Positions 8,844-18,507 of a stretch of 64,000 bases of DNA are shown piece by piece. How positions within the stretch are numbered: the first letter of the stretch is position 1; each line of letters opens with the position of its first letter. The stretch covers positions 1 through 64,000 of the forward strand of contig WSBC01000008.1 of the NCBI GenBank assembly GCA_009758405.1, given 5' to 3'. Below the pieces are notes generated by a model. That model worked only from the letters and a program-made list of their open reading frames with translations, did not search any database and was not told where the DNA came from. This stretch comes from Methanobacteriota archaeon. Its GTDB lineage: Archaea; Thermoplasmatota; Thermoplasmata; Thermoplasmatales; ARK-15. Position numbers and translations under genes: made by a program.

Positions 8844-10697
8844 ATTGTAAAAATAAAATGGAGATACATAATCCCCTGCCTTTGACCTTAGTTCAATTAG
8901 CTCTTTCCTTTCTCTTTCAAGTTCTTCAAGAATTTCCCTTGGTGTAGTGTTTATCCTCTCATAGATATTCCTTATCCTTTCATTTTTTGAAAGAAGCTCT
9001 GGTATTCTAATTGTAAATTGCTTCTCATAATCCTCTCTTTTATACTCCTTCCCCTGCACCTCTTTAAAAAGCCTTTTAAGATCCTCATATCTTGGAATAT
9101 TTCCCAGTGGAGTGTTTATTGCATCCACCTCATTATGTACCCTGAGTTCCATCCATTTTAGCCATATGGCCTTATCAGTTTTTTCATTCAAATATCTACC
9201 ATCTTTATCCTTGAGAAAATAATTTACTGTAAATACCTTTGGGACTTTCTTTAGCTTATCTTCAAACTTAATATAATTTTCGAGGTATTTTCCGAGATCA
9301 ACTGATAGGAACTCCATAATAGACATCGCATTAAATGTTCTTATTCCCTCTTTGCCCAATGCGGCTGCGGTAGTTTCAGACTCGATTGATGCTCCCTTCA
9401 TCACACCATTTTTCCAATTCAATGATTCACATATTGGAGGGCAGGTATCACTGTCCCTACCTCCAAATATTATTCCGCCCACTTCAACTCCTTCACTACT
9501 TTCAAGTGCCTGGTAATCTAGGTTTGGAAATGATCTTAAAGTAACTGTGAATCTTGCATTTTTATGTGATGGTGGTATTTCCTTACCTTCAGCATCCTTC
9601 TTACCCTTCCACCATTCGCCGCTATGGTTTATTCCCCTTTCAGGTATTTCTTCACCCATACCATTCCAGTATGGTTTTCCTTCGCTCACTAATACATTTG
9701 AGAATATTATTTCAGAATCACTGTGCAAAACTTCCCATATTATTGGATCATCTTTCTTATTTATTCCATCAATTATTCCGAAGACACCTGCCTCTATATT
9801 TATAGCCCTTGCCACCCCATCCACCGGCTTTATAAATACAAGATCATCTCCCACTAGCCTCTCTCCCGGTAGTGTACAGGTAGATGTTTTACCACACATT
9901 GATGGAAATGCACCTGTAAAATAGGTTACCCTGCCCTTAGGTCCATTCACACCCATCAGGAACATATGTTCTGATAGCCATCCCTCCTTTAGGGCCTTCG
10001 AGATTGTTATTCTAAAACCTGGCTTTTTAAGTCCAACTGTATTTCCTGCATATTGTGTATTTACAGCAAAACCTGTAAGGCCCTCAAGATCAAAATAAAT
10101 TCTTCTATTCTTAAGATTTTTACTTGTTTTTCTTTCGTCAAGTTCACCCTGAGAATGAACAAATTTTAAAAATTTTGCATCTGGTGTATTTTTAAACTTT
10201 TTATAGGCATTCCTATAAAGAATCAATTCACTGTGCATAACATATGGAGAATCTGTAATTTGTACGGCAAGTTCAGAGAATTTTGATTCAAGCGGACCTA
10301 GGGAGAAAAAGCCAATGTACATTGTTCTTCCAGCCATCTGATTTCTTAAAAGATTATGAATTTCCTTTAATCCCTCATCCCTTTGCATTACGTTAAGAAA
10401 TGGAAGTTCTTCTTTCTTTGGAAGGAGAATCTTGGTGTTTTCCTTATCCCTTGCCTGATCGTAATAGTTATCAAAATGGTAAGTATGCATTTCCTTTTTC
10501 AATCTACCCTCTTCACCTTCTTCAAGTGCCCTTTTTCTAACAAGATCAAAATCTTCTTTTTTATCTGAAACAACAAATATTTTTGATGGATTCAATAATT
10601 CAACATAGAATTCCAGAAATTCAAAAAGCTCACTGTTTTTTATTCCATCAAGTTTTTTGATCTCATCTAAATCAAATTTTTCTAAATTTGATTTCAT
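8835..10697 (-). CDS. pckG: Phosphoenolpyruvate carboxykinase (GTP)
   Basis: It converts oxaloacetate and GTP to PEP, GDP and CO2, the entry to gluconeogenesis from C4 acids. The P-loop TGAFPSMCGKTST lies at residues 261-273 with the family's reactive cysteine (268). Other GTP-PEPCK hallmarks are GVNGPKGRVTYF just before it, ERGINHSGEW and GGIIFGGRDSDTCPP. At 620 residues it is full length. A TATA-like TTTTTATAACC lies upstream of ATG 10697. It is transcribed alone. With the acd genes and peptide importer it fits a heterotroph that builds sugars from amino-acid carbon. Confidence 0.96.
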   Translation of the reverse strand: MKSNLEKFDLDEIKKLDGIKNSELFEFLEFYVELLNPSKIFVVSDKKEDFDLVRKRALEEGEEGRLKKEMHTYHFDNYYDQARDKENTKILLPKKEELPFLNVMQRDEGLKEIHNLLRNQMAGRTMYIGFFSLGPLESKFSELAVQITDSPYVMHSELILYRNAYKKFKNTPDAKFLKFVHSQGELDERKTSKNLKNRRIYFDLEGLTGFAVNTQYAGNTVGLKKPGFRITISKALKEGWLSEHMFLMGVNGPKGRVTYFTGAFPSMCGKTSTCTLPGERLVGDDLVFIKPVDGVARAINIEAGVFGIIDGINKKDDPIIWEVLHSDSEIIFSNVLVSEGKPYWNGMGEEIPERGINHSGEWWKGKKDAEGKEIPPSHKNARFTVTLRSFPNLDYQALESSEGVEVGGIIFGGRDSDTCPPICESLNWKNGVMKGASIESETTAAALGKEGIRTFNAMSIMEFLSVDLGKYLENYIKFEDKLKKVPKVFTVNYFLKDKDGRYLNEKTDKAIWLKWMELRVHNEVDAINTPLGNIPRYEDLKRLFKEVQGKEYKREDYEKQFTIRIPELLSKNERIRNIYERINTTPREILEELERERKELIELRSKAGDYVSPFYFYNSR

Positions 10698-10778
10698 GTT
10701 AAAAGTAATAATATGGTTATAAAAAAATTTTTCTAATTAAAAAAATTATTAAAAAAATGAAAAAAGTTATAAAAATTT

Positions 10779-13172
10779 TTAACTTTTAGGGGGGCCTTCC
10801 CATGGCTTTAATCCCTCTTTCTTTCTTTTTGAGGATAGGCACCTGAAACCTATTAATGCAAAGATTATTGCAAGAATTATTGCAACTATGATTATCCAGA
10901 ATAGGTAGGTGTAAAATATTGGAATAGGATAACCCTTTATAACTAGGCTAATGTTCCCGTTTCCTGATAGGGTGTAATTCTTTTCAGTTCCCATATTTAC
11001 GGGTGTAAGATAATATATCTCATCTATGTAGGCTTTGATTTGATAGTTTCCACCAGGTAGTCTGAATGTGGTGTTAGTGCTGTTTGAATAGCCCATTAAT
11101 GTACCGTTCTTTTCGACTATTATCCATCCATGTTGTATTGTTTTATTATCATTTCCCACAACGTCAATGTGAAGATAGTAAATGCTTGAGTAAACACTTA
11201 TATTTTTATTAGAATTTGCTACAATTGTTGAAGAATTAACTAATGATCCTTCCCAGTAAACATTGAGTGAATAATTACCAATTGGTACCCTGAATGTAAT
11301 GGATGTATTACCTGATGTCCCCGTGAATAAAAGACCGTTGTTTCCATTCATATAAATATTGGCATTTTCAACATTAATTCCCTTAGAATCCTTTATAATC
11401 AAGGATATGTAGAATATACTTGTATTTATTGTAATATTGGAATTCCCCTCTATGCTAATATCTGTTGAATTTACAAGTACACCCATATAATAGGATTTTA
11501 ATTCATATGAACCCTGGGGGAGAATGAATGAGGATGTTCCATTCATATCTGTAATGTTTAAGAACTGTCCATACGCATTTCCAACATAAATTTGTATTCC
11601 CTGAACAGGCACAAGATCGGAATCTATCGCCCTCATATTTACCATGTATATCTTAGAATTTACGTTCTGAACTATCGTACTTCCCTTGGCTATGAAATCT
11701 ATAAAGAATGTTTTATTTGCCACAATCTGATCCATATAATAAACCTTAAGGGAATAATTACCACCCACTGATAAACCAAGAGCCACCTCACCATTCTGGC
11801 TAGTTGTAAATATCTTTTCTTGGCCATTTGGATAATTAATATATACGAGGGCATTGTAAACAGGTGTATTGACCGATGTTAGAACTCTAAAATAAAGTAT
11901 ACCCGCCTCGGCCACCATGGTCACTGTTTCATTACCGGATACCCTAATTGTATCTCCTACTGTATAGGTTGTTTGATTATAATATATCTTTACCTTCCCT
12001 GGAAGAATTGTATTGTTCCAAATTATGCTTATTGAATATGTACCTGAAAATAATTCTATCTTTGTAAATCCTAAGGAATTAGTTGTATTTGAATAAGTGG
12101 CATTGCTGAGTGAAAGTGTAATTAATGCATGGGCCATTGGATTCCCCAAGGTATCATATAAATGGATATAAAGACTAACTGGTAAACCTATCCAAAAGTA
12201 TGAATAGCCAACCTCTAAGTATCCGTCAAATAAGTAATGTTCTTGGTAGTAGTAATATCCATTGTTGTCTAGAGCATAAACAACGATTGTATAATTCCCC
12301 TCTGGAAGTGCTGAATAATTAATTGATAACTGATAAATTGATGTAAGTGATACGGGTGTTCCATATATTTTTATCATTGGTTTGTCAAGAAGTATGCTTT
12401 TATTTGGCTCTATTATTTTTAAAGATACATTTTTTATATCATATCCTCCCAGTGGATCGTTAAGTATAGCATTGATATAGATTGTTTTGTTGGACCAATT
12501 CTCCTGAAATCCTACAACTGAAGTGCCATTGTAATTAAGCGTCTCAATATTCTTTATAAAAAGATGGGAGTAACTGTTAATTGCAATACCACTTGCATAT
12601 GTTGAATTTCCATAAAATACCCAGTATTGTGTTGATGCGCCACCGCTAAGAACAAAATGGAGATGCAATGTATCTCCAGCCTTTACCGTATATGTTCCTA
12701 GAGATACAGGTATTGTGTAAGATTCAATGGTTGTTGCAAGAATAGGATGAATGCTTCCAGTTGTTCCAATTTGTATTTCATTACCTGTCTGATTCCTGTC
12801 ATAGACGCTCAAGTAAAGGTTAGGATTGTTATCTGTACCGTAGAATTTTAAAAAAATCCAAAAATATGCAGTAGCATTTTGGAGGGTAAAATTACCAGCA
12901 AGTGCCGGATCAAGATACCAGTCTTCTATTATTGATTGCGTTCCTGTATCCACAGTTCCTCTATTTCCCATGGTTGTATTGAAAGTATATGTTGTATGAA
13001 CACCATTTATTGTATGTGTAACTGTATCGTTTTTAATATAAAAGGTGATGTTTTCAATGTTAACACTGGTTTTGACATAATCCGCCTGAACTGTGCTTGT
13101 TATATGGTTACTGCCAATAACTCCTGCCATCGCTATAAACATAATAGCAACTAAAATAGTAGCTAATTTCAT
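10779..13172 (-). CDS. Large surface glycoprotein with repeated Ig-like domains and C-terminal membrane anchor
   Basis: A 797-residue secreted protein. Residues 1-22 form a signal peptide. The middle is beta-rich and carries many N-glycosylation sequons (NxS/T). From about residue 330 it contains successive 70-90 residue Ig-like or carboxypeptidase-regulatory-like modules of the type PVYNALVYINYPNG...GNYSLKVYYMDQ. A membrane segment (YLFWIIIVAIILAIIFALIG) lies near the C-terminus, followed by a basic cytoplasmic tail. The architecture is that of an archaeal surface-coat protein; no catalytic domain is visible. The promoter shares a 20-bp element with the other surface-protein gene at 52949-53881. 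Confidence 0.8.
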   Translation of the reverse strand: MKLATILVAIMFIAMAGVIGSNHITSTVQADYVKTSVNIENITFYIKNDTVTHTINGVHTTYTFNTTMGNRGTVDTGTQSIIEDWYLDPALAGNFTLQNATAYFWIFLKFYGTDNNPNLYLSVYDRNQTGNEIQIGTTGSIHPILATTIESYTIPVSLGTYTVKAGDTLHLHFVLSGGASTQYWVFYGNSTYASGIAINSYSHLFIKNIETLNYNGTSVVGFQENWSNKTIYINAILNDPLGGYDIKNVSLKIIEPNKSILLDKPMIKIYGTPVSLTSIYQLSINYSALPEGNYTIVVYALDNNGYYYYQEHYLFDGYLEVGYSYFWIGLPVSLYIHLYDTLGNPMAHALITLSLSNATYSNTTNSLGFTKIELFSGTYSISIIWNNTILPGKVKIYYNQTTYTVGDTIRVSGNETVTMVAEAGILYFRVLTSVNTPVYNALVYINYPNGQEKIFTTSQNGEVALGLSVGGNYSLKVYYMDQIVANKTFFIDFIAKGSTIVQNVNSKIYMVNMRAIDSDLVPVQGIQIYVGNAYGQFLNITDMNGTSSFILPQGSYELKSYYMGVLVNSTDISIEGNSNITINTSIFYISLIIKDSKGINVENANIYMNGNNGLLFTGTSGNTSITFRVPIGNYSLNVYWEGSLVNSSTIVANSNKNISVYSSIYYLHIDVVGNDNKTIQHGWIIVEKNGTLMGYSNSTNTTFRLPGGNYQIKAYIDEIYYLTPVNMGTEKNYTLSGNGNISLVIKGYPIPIFYTYLFWIIIVAIILAIIFALIGFRCLSSKRKKEGLKPWEGPPKS

Positions 13173-13199
13173 ATATTTAGAATTTAATTATTAGTTTAT

Positions 13200-13219
13200 A
13201 AATATTTTGGTACAAATTT
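13200..13219 (-). promoter_or_regulatory. Promoter element shared by surface-protein genes
   Basis: AAATATTTTGGTACAAATTT on the plus strand (minus-strand reading AAATTTGTACCAAAATATTT) starts 28 bp upstream of the surface glycoprotein start and runs into its TATA box ATTTATAA. The identical 20 bp stands 27 bp upstream of the surface protein at 52949-53881. Equal spacing argues for a common upstream activator or repressor site, or a strong BRE/TATA combination. Confidence 0.6.
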
Positions 13220-13258
13220 GATGGAAAATAATTTATTCTAAAAATTTTATTCTCTCTT

Positions 13259-14620
13259 ATGGCATCCAAAAGGGGTCTATTTGGTACAAATGGAATCAGG
13301 GGTGTTGTAAATAGGGATTTGAACCCGGGCTTTATTGTAGAGGCATCCTTATCAATTGGTACATGGGCAAGGGAGAATTCAAAAATAATTCTGGGGATGG
13401 ATACTAGAATCTCTGGTAAATATATAAAAAAGCTCGTGGGTGGTGTTTTAATTTCCATGGGGCATGATGTTCTTGATGCAGGTATTTTACCTACCCCTGC
13501 ACTACAGCTTTCAGTAAGTAGATACGGTAATTTGGGAATAATGATTACGGCAAGCCATAATCCTCCAGAATACAATGGAATCAAGGTAATTTATGGGGAC
13601 GGTACGGAGATTGGGGAGGAGGATGAAAATAAAATAGAAGAAATTTTTATAAAAAAAGAATTTAAAAAGAACCCTTGGAATATCCAGGGAGAATTCGAAG
13701 AAATAAAAAATTTAAACATTGAATATGTTAAAAAAATATTGAGTATGGTAAAGAAGAATGAAATAAGTGGAAAAAGAATTGAGATTGCACTTGATTGCTC
13801 AAATGGGGCCTCCTTTGAAACTTCGCCATACCTTTTGAGGGCTCTAGGTATTAATTTTACTACTTTAAATTGCCAGCCAGATGGAACTTTTCCTTCACAT
13901 CTACCAGAGCCAAAGGAAGAAAATCTCCAGGAGGTTATGAAAATTGTAAAGGGTAATTATGATCTTGGGGCTGTGCATGATGGAGATGCAGACAGAGTAG
14001 CCTTCATCGATGGTAATGGTAGATTTGTAACTGGAGATAAGATTTTGGCTATTTTTACACTTGAAAAAATAAAAAAGAAAAGGGGTATAATTGTGGTTCC
14101 TGTCAGTGTTTCTATGGCAATTGAGGAGATAGCTAAAAAGTATGGATCAAAGGTAGTTTATACAAAAGTGGGGGCACCCATTGTAGCAAGAAAAATGATG
14201 GAAACTGGTGCAATATTTGGTGGGGAGGACAATGGAGGGTACATATTTCCAGAGATGCAGTATTGCAGGGATGGGGGCATGGCTCTTGCAAAGATGATAG
14301 AAATATTGGCTTTAGAGGGTACAACACTAGAAGAAAAACTAAAGGAAATCCCTGAATATTATAATTTTAAGGGTACCATTAAAATTGAAAAGGAGAAGAT
14401 AGATAAGGTAATGAGAAAATTGGAAGAAATTGTTAAGGGAAAAAATGTTGTGAGTATTGATGGTATAAAGGTAATTGAAGGCGATTCCTGGGTACTTGTA
14501 AGACCATCAGGTACTGAGCCACTTATAAGGATTTATTCTGAGGCTAAGGACAAGGAATCGGCACAAAGGATTTATATGGATTATAGATCCCTGATAGAAT
14601 CTATAATTAAAGAGATTTAA
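13259..14620 (+). CDS. Phosphohexomutase (phosphoglucosamine/phosphomannomutase family)
   Basis: An alpha-D-phosphohexomutase that moves phosphate between C1 and C6 of a hexose, feeding sugar-nucleotide synthesis. The phosphoserine loop TASHNPPEYNG has its serine at residue 99; the metal-binding loop HDGDADRVAF is at about 240; the sugar-binding loop GGEDNGG is near 322; the phosphate-binding RPSGTEPLIRIYSEA is near the C-terminus. At 453 residues it is full length. Archaeal members act on glucosamine or mannose phosphates, and the sequence alone does not decide which. ATG 13259 gives a short leader. It converges with the PfkB gene, overlapping by 14 bp. Confidence 0.92.
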   Translation: MASKRGLFGTNGIRGVVNRDLNPGFIVEASLSIGTWARENSKIILGMDTRISGKYIKKLVGGVLISMGHDVLDAGILPTPALQLSVSRYGNLGIMITASHNPPEYNGIKVIYGDGTEIGEEDENKIEEIFIKKEFKKNPWNIQGEFEEIKNLNIEYVKKILSMVKKNEISGKRIEIALDCSNGASFETSPYLLRALGINFTTLNCQPDGTFPSHLPEPKEENLQEVMKIVKGNYDLGAVHDGDADRVAFIDGNGRFVTGDKILAIFTLEKIKKKRGIIVVPVSVSMAIEEIAKKYGSKVVYTKVGAPIVARKMMETGAIFGGEDNGGYIFPEMQYCRDGGMALAKMIEILALEGTTLEEKLKEIPEYYNFKGTIKIEKEKIDKVMRKLEEIVKGKNVVSIDGIKVIEGDSWVLVRPSGTEPLIRIYSEAKDKESAQRIYMDYRSLIESIIKEI

Positions 14621-15464
14621 TCAGTGTATTTATATTGGGTAGTTTTTCTGGTATTCCACCTTTTGAAACTATTATAGATGCTACTTTCATACCTAGCTTG
14701 CAAGAATTAATTAGATCAAGACCATTTTTTAAACCTGCATAAAAACCTGCTCTGAAGGAATCACCAGCACCAACAGTATCCCTTTTTTTTACACTGTAAG
14801 CAGGTAATATAATTTTACCCTCCTTGCTTATTAACATACAGCCCCTTTCTCCCATTGTTACAATTACATTCTTTGTTTTTTCAAGAATATCACTCTCATC
14901 CATAAATTCAAGTGCCTTTTCAAACTCTATTTCATTCGCAAAAAATATTTCTGTTCTATCCACCATTTCTGAAAATTTTTCTCTATTGTACCTGTAATGT
15001 ATTTCTTGTCCTGGATCAAATGAAAATTTTCCCCTTATCAATTTTTTAATTTTTATATACTCTTCTGGATTTCCTGTTGAAAAATGTATCCACTCTCCCC
15101 TGGGCAAATTTTTATAATAGGTAATTTCTGACATTGGACCTTGGTCTATAAAAGCCACCTGCCTTGAACCATCACTTACTATGAAACATACAGGACTCAT
15201 TCCATATTCATTCTTTACAATGATGTTGTCAACATTTACACCCTTTTCTGTAAGTTCATCAATATGAATTTTTGGAAAACCTCCACCTATCCTAGAAAAA
15301 ATCTCTACATCTATACCAAGTAGGCCTGAAACATATGCAATGTTTCTTGCTGTTCCGCCAGCTCTTATTACTGTTTCCTTAACTGGAATTGATCCCTCCT
15401 CGGGTATCTTCTCAACCTTAATTATTATATCAAGGTTTATATGACCAAAAACCGATAGAAACAT
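14607..15464 (-). CDS. PfkB-family sugar or nucleoside kinase
   Basis: A ribokinase-like kinase. The N-terminal GHINLDIIIKV and AGGTARNIAY motifs and the C-terminal catalytic signature DTVGAGDSFRAGFYAG (aspartate as general base) are clear. The ATG at 15464 (MFLSVFGHINLD) is preceded by GAGGTGG about 8 nt upstream, so I prefer it to the track start at 15485. It lies 2 bp after the stop of the ABC permease, in one operon with it and the ATPase. Substrate is not evident: archaeal PfkB proteins include nucleoside, ketodeoxygluconate and phosphofructokinases. Confidence 0.87.
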   Translation of the reverse strand: MFLSVFGHINLDIIIKVEKIPEEGSIPVKETVIRAGGTARNIAYVSGLLGIDVEIFSRIGGGFPKIHIDELTEKGVNVDNIIVKNEYGMSPVCFIVSDGSRQVAFIDQGPMSEITYYKNLPRGEWIHFSTGNPEEYIKIKKLIRGKFSFDPGQEIHYRYNREKFSEMVDRTEIFFANEIEFEKALEFMDESDILEKTKNVIVTMGERGCMLISKEGKIILPAYSVKKRDTVGAGDSFRAGFYAGLKNGLDLINSCKLGMKVASIIVSKGGIPEKLPNINTLIKSL

Positions 15465-15465
15465 A

Positions 15466-16233
15466 TCATTTCCACCTCGATACAATAATCTCCCTATTAA
15501 ATATCTTTAGCGCAAATTTATATACAACTATATCTGATAATATTACAATTATACTCATAATAACTATAAGGAGAGAGGTGAGTGTGTATATCACTATTCC
15601 AAGAATAAAAATAATTAAGAGTGGAATAAGAATTATTGATGAAAATTGTTGAGCAGATCTTGGATCCATGGCACGTGATGAAAATACCAATGTAAGGAGA
15701 ATCATTAAAATTGTGGAAAAAGGGATAAAAAGAATTACTATACTATACCATGCATAGTTTGGAAATACTATTCCACCTAGTCTTAATGAGAGATAGTCAA
15801 CAAATAGTGTATAAAAACCAAGCACAATATATGTTGTGATTATTGTGGGAATAAATGGTGCAAGCATCTTTCCAATGAAAAGCTCCGAATCCTCAACAGG
15901 CGTGGCAAGTATTGGCTCGATGGTTCTCTGTGTCTTTTCACCAACAATACTGTATGAGGATATAGTAGATGCTAGAGAGAGTGGAATAATTCCAAAGAAT
16001 ATAAGATAACTGGTTGAAATGTAGGAAAAGATTTCAAGATTTTTTGCAGCTGATGCAGCATTTTGAATACTTCCCTGTGCAATAAGGCTGTTATATGTAA
16101 AGTAAATAACAATTAGCATTATAAATAAAAAAACAACAGGGAAAAATATAAATGAATATTTCACGGTAGTCAATGATAGTATTTCCTTAAGATCTTTTTT
16201 ATATATTGCCTTAATCACTCTTATGTCCATCAT
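15466..16233 (-). CDS. ABC-2 type transporter permease
   Basis: The membrane half of an exporter. It has about six hydrophobic segments, a long extracytoplasmic loop after the first (near residues 55-85) and the family motif VGEKTQRTIEPILATPVEDSEL around residues 90-110. The start overlaps the ATPase gene by 23 bp. Such two-gene ABC-2 systems export lipids, polysaccharides or drugs, or serve sodium export; no specific substrate is visible. Confidence 0.87.
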   Translation of the reverse strand: MMDIRVIKAIYKKDLKEILSLTTVKYSFIFFPVVFLFIMLIVIYFTYNSLIAQGSIQNAASAAKNLEIFSYISTSYLIFFGIIPLSLASTISSYSIVGEKTQRTIEPILATPVEDSELFIGKMLAPFIPTIITTYIVLGFYTLFVDYLSLRLGGIVFPNYAWYSIVILFIPFSTILMILLTLVFSSRAMDPRSAQQFSSIILIPLLIIFILGIVIYTLTSLLIVIMSIIVILSDIVVYKFALKIFNREIIVSRWK

Positions 16234-17128
16234 TATTCACCAACCTTAAATACAATTCCTCAAGTGTATGGCTTTCATCATAAACATATTCAATAGAAAC
16301 ACCCGCCTTTACCAAAGTTTCAACAATGATAGAATTCCTGATTCCAGGCTCATTTATTATTATCCTATTTTTATCAAGATAATAATTCAATCTCATTTCA
16401 TTCAGTATTTTTGTCACCATATCCACATTTCCCGTAAACTCAATCACAACCTTCTTTCCAAAAACCTCCCTTCTTAGATTGTCTGGTGTTCCAAAGGCAA
16501 CTATCCTTGTATTCAAAACGGCTATATGATCTGCCAGATACTCAGCTTCTGTGAGATTATGTGTGCTTAGTATTACAGTTTTACCTTCCTTCTTAAGGTC
16601 TTTTATAAAATCCCTCACAATCTTTGATGTCTCAGGGTCTAATGAGGCAGTAGGTTCATCAAGGTAAATATAGTCAGGATCGTGTATTAGTGCCCTTATT
16701 AGTGCTAGCTTTTGTTTCATTCCCTTTGAAAAATTTCCCACAGGATCATTTCTCCTTTCCCAAAGAGAAAATTTTTCAAGATAATACTTAATCTTCTCTT
16801 CCGCTGATCTTTCATCCATTCCGTATAAACTAGAAAAAAATTTTAGGTTTTCAATGGCATTAAACCTTTCATAAAGTCCAGGATTTTCAGTTAATAAACC
16901 GCTCATCCCTCTAATCCTTTTTTTCTCCTCAAGAATGCTCATGCCATCTATGTATGCATTCCCCTCTGTAGGATTAATAATGCATGTGAGAATTCTGATT
17001 GTTGTAGTCTTTCCTGCACCATTTGGACCTAGAATAACAAATATCTCACCCTTATTTATTTTAAGATTTATTCCCTCTATTGCTGTTACGTTATCAAAAA
17101 CCTTTTTTAATTCCACAATTTCTATCAT
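16211..17128 (-). CDS. ABC transporter ATP-binding protein
   Basis: The ATPase partner of the permease downstream. Walker A GPNGAGKTTT (residues 35-43), signature NFSKGMKQK, Walker B YIYLDEPTASLDPE and switch histidine in STHNLTEAE are all present, so it should be catalytically competent. The roughly 80-residue C-terminal extension is typical of ABC-2/DrrA-like ATPases. It is the first gene of a three-gene operon ending in the PfkB kinase. Confidence 0.92.
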   Translation of the reverse strand: MIEIVELKKVFDNVTAIEGINLKINKGEIFVILGPNGAGKTTTIRILTCIINPTEGNAYIDGMSILEEKKRIRGMSGLLTENPGLYERFNAIENLKFFSSLYGMDERSAEEKIKYYLEKFSLWERRNDPVGNFSKGMKQKLALIRALIHDPDYIYLDEPTASLDPETSKIVRDFIKDLKKEGKTVILSTHNLTEAEYLADHIAVLNTRIVAFGTPDNLRREVFGKKVVIEFTGNVDMVTKILNEMRLNYYLDKNRIIINEPGIRNSIIVETLVKAGVSIEYVYDESHTLEELYLRLVNNDGHKSD

Positions 17129-17292
17129 TCTCTTTTGTTTAAATTTAAAAATGAATTTAAACTTTTGTAATATAATACTTCAAAAAACATATTTAAAAAT
17201 ATTATCAAATTTCTTTAAAAAAATCTTAAAATTGTTCTGATAACCCTTCAATCAAAAAATTTTTTATAAAAAGTTTGATTTAAATAAATTAA

Positions 17293-17366
17293 CGGGCCCG
17301 TCGGGATTTGAACCCGAGCCTGGGGCTCCGGAAGCCCCTATGCTTTCCGAGCTACACTACGGACCC
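17293..17366 (-). tRNA. tRNA-Arg (anticodon CCG)
   Basis: The reverse strand gives acceptor GGGTCCG paired with CGGGCCC (one G-U), anticodon stem GGGGC/GCCCC with loop TTCCGGA giving anticodon CCG, and T arm TCGGGTTCAAATCCCGA. It is 74 nt, without an intron. It starts 16 bp after the rps27ae stop on the same strand and may be processed from the ribosomal-protein transcript. Confidence 0.95.
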
Positions 17367-17381
17367 CGGTGAGTATAAATA

Positions 17382-17534
17382 TTATTTCTTTTTAAATTCT
17401 GTGTAACCGCACTTACCACATGTGTACCTGTCCTGATGCTCTGCAAGGAATACACCGGGACCACATTTAGGGCAGCTTTTCCTCTTTCTAATAAGTTTAC
17501 CATCCTTGATTTCATATAGCTCTCTCTTCTGCAT
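17382..17534 (-). CDS. rps27ae: Ribosomal protein S27Ae
   Basis: A 50-residue zinc-ribbon protein of the small ribosomal subunit, too short for the supplied ORF track. Reverse-strand translation from ATG 17534 begins [19 protein letters not shown]; the zinc ligands are in CPKCG (about residue 21) and CGKCGY (about 39), and it ends EFKKK. Archaeal S27Ae lacks the ubiquitin fusion of eukaryotes, as here. It follows rps24e by 2 bp and is the last protein gene of the rpoE-spt4-DPCK-rps24e operon. Confidence 0.95.
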   Translation of the reverse strand: MQKRELYEIKDGKLIRKRKSCPKCGPGVFLAEHQDRYTCGKCGYTEFKKK

Positions 17535-17536
17535 AC

Positions 17537-17839
17537 CTATTCACCTTTTTTCCCCTTCAATCCATGCCTTATCAAAATAAAATCGGGTTCTATCTTTTTA
17601 GCAAAATCAACATTCTCATATATCTTGCAATATCCCTTTACAAGCTGCATACCGAAAGTTGTTCTCATTCTATCGATTATTACCCTTTCTATCTCGGCTC
17701 CCATATTCTTGCCAATTAGGCCCCTTACCTCATTTCTGGAGGGTGTTTTTTCCTTAGGATGTCTTACAACGAATTCTATCTCAGTCCTATGAAGGAGAGG
17801 ATTCTCCCTCTTTGAAATTATTTCAAGCTCCATCTTCAA
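17537..17839 (-). CDS. rps24e: Ribosomal protein S24e
   Basis: A 100-residue small-subunit protein. The family pattern [20 protein letters not shown] at the N-terminus, followed by [13 protein letters not shown] and [16 protein letters not shown], identifies it. The track start (MKMELEI) overlaps the dephospho-CoA kinase gene by 17 bp; the second ATG (MELEI) is equally possible. It is paired with rps27ae, as is common in archaea. Confidence 0.95.
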   Translation of the reverse strand: MKMELEIISKRENPLLHRTEIEFVVRHPKEKTPSRNEVRGLIGKNMGAEIERVIIDRMRTTFGMQLVKGYCKIYENVDFAKKIEPDFILIRHGLKGKKGE

Positions 17840-18341
17840 TCACCATCTTTTCAAATATTTCTTCCGTTCTCTTTTTAATATTTTCATCTACCTTTATCAG
17901 TGCTAGACCCATATTTGGTATCCCGTATATAATTGTAACGCCTAACTGGGCATAAAAAATACATACTAATGATGCTAGATCCTCCTCACCCACTACCTGG
18001 ATTGCAGGAACGGAGTTTTCCAGTGAGTATTTTATAGACCTAAATAAATCGTAGGTAATATAACCTGGTGGATTTTTTACAATTATTCTATGCTTAAAAA
18101 CATTAAGAAGTTTTTCATGAAACCTGATTCTCCTTGACTTAAGATCAAATATAGATAGTTTTGGTTTTATCCCTAAGTGAATAACTGTTTCTGTTGTTTC
18201 ATCACCGACACATATTAATTTTGTTTCATCTTCAACCATTTTGGACAATTCATTCCCCGAAAGAACCTTGCCCACAGGTTTCGAAAGCTCATCCCTCAGA
18301 TAATCAGGAAGTCTAAGCCTTTCACCTTGTTTTAATTGCAT
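17823..18341 (-). CDS. GTP-dependent dephospho-CoA kinase (DUF359)
   Basis: The last step of archaeal CoA synthesis: phosphorylation of dephospho-CoA with GTP. The protein has the DUF359 layout: RLPDYLRDELSKPVGKVLSG at the N-terminus, CVGDETTETVI, LKSRR and the later VVGEEDLASLV. At 172 residues it is full length. It is unrelated to bacterial CoaE. It overlaps spt4 upstream by 20 bp and rps24e downstream by 17 bp, so all are translationally coupled; linkage to rps24e and spt4 is a known archaeal gene order. Confidence 0.88.
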   Translation of the reverse strand: MQLKQGERLRLPDYLRDELSKPVGKVLSGNELSKMVEDETKLICVGDETTETVIHLGIKPKLSIFDLKSRRIRFHEKLLNVFKHRIIVKNPPGYITYDLFRSIKYSLENSVPAIQVVGEEDLASLVCIFYAQLGVTIIYGIPNMGLALIKVDENIKKRTEEIFEKMVIEDGA

Positions 18342-18507
18342 ACTCGCCTTCCTTTGATTTTCCTATCTTTTTCGCAAGCAAAGATAGCTCAGGTTTTATT
18401 ATATAAATATATCCATCCCATTCGAGGGTAGTCTCACCACCACATTCTGGACATTTTAAATCCCTAGTTATTCTACCACATTTTCTGCACGCTCTAAGTT
18501 CCTTCAT
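18322..18507 (-). CDS. spt4: Transcription elongation factor Spt4 (RpoE'')
   Basis: A 61-residue zinc-finger protein that pairs with Spt5 on RNA polymerase to support processive elongation. It carries CRKCGRITRDLKCPECGG, the two CxxC pairs of the archaeal Spt4 zinc ribbon, followed by WDGYIYIIKPELSLLAKK. It overlaps rpoE upstream by 14 bp and the kinase gene downstream by 20 bp. Confidence 0.95.
   Translation of the reverse strand: MKELRACRKCGRITRDLKCPECGGETTLEWDGYIYIIKPELSLLAKKIGKSKEGEYAIKTR

Noticed and set aside
13177-13584. Minus-strand 135-residue ORF
   Set aside because: Antisense to the phosphohexomutase gene, whose motifs and frame are clear.
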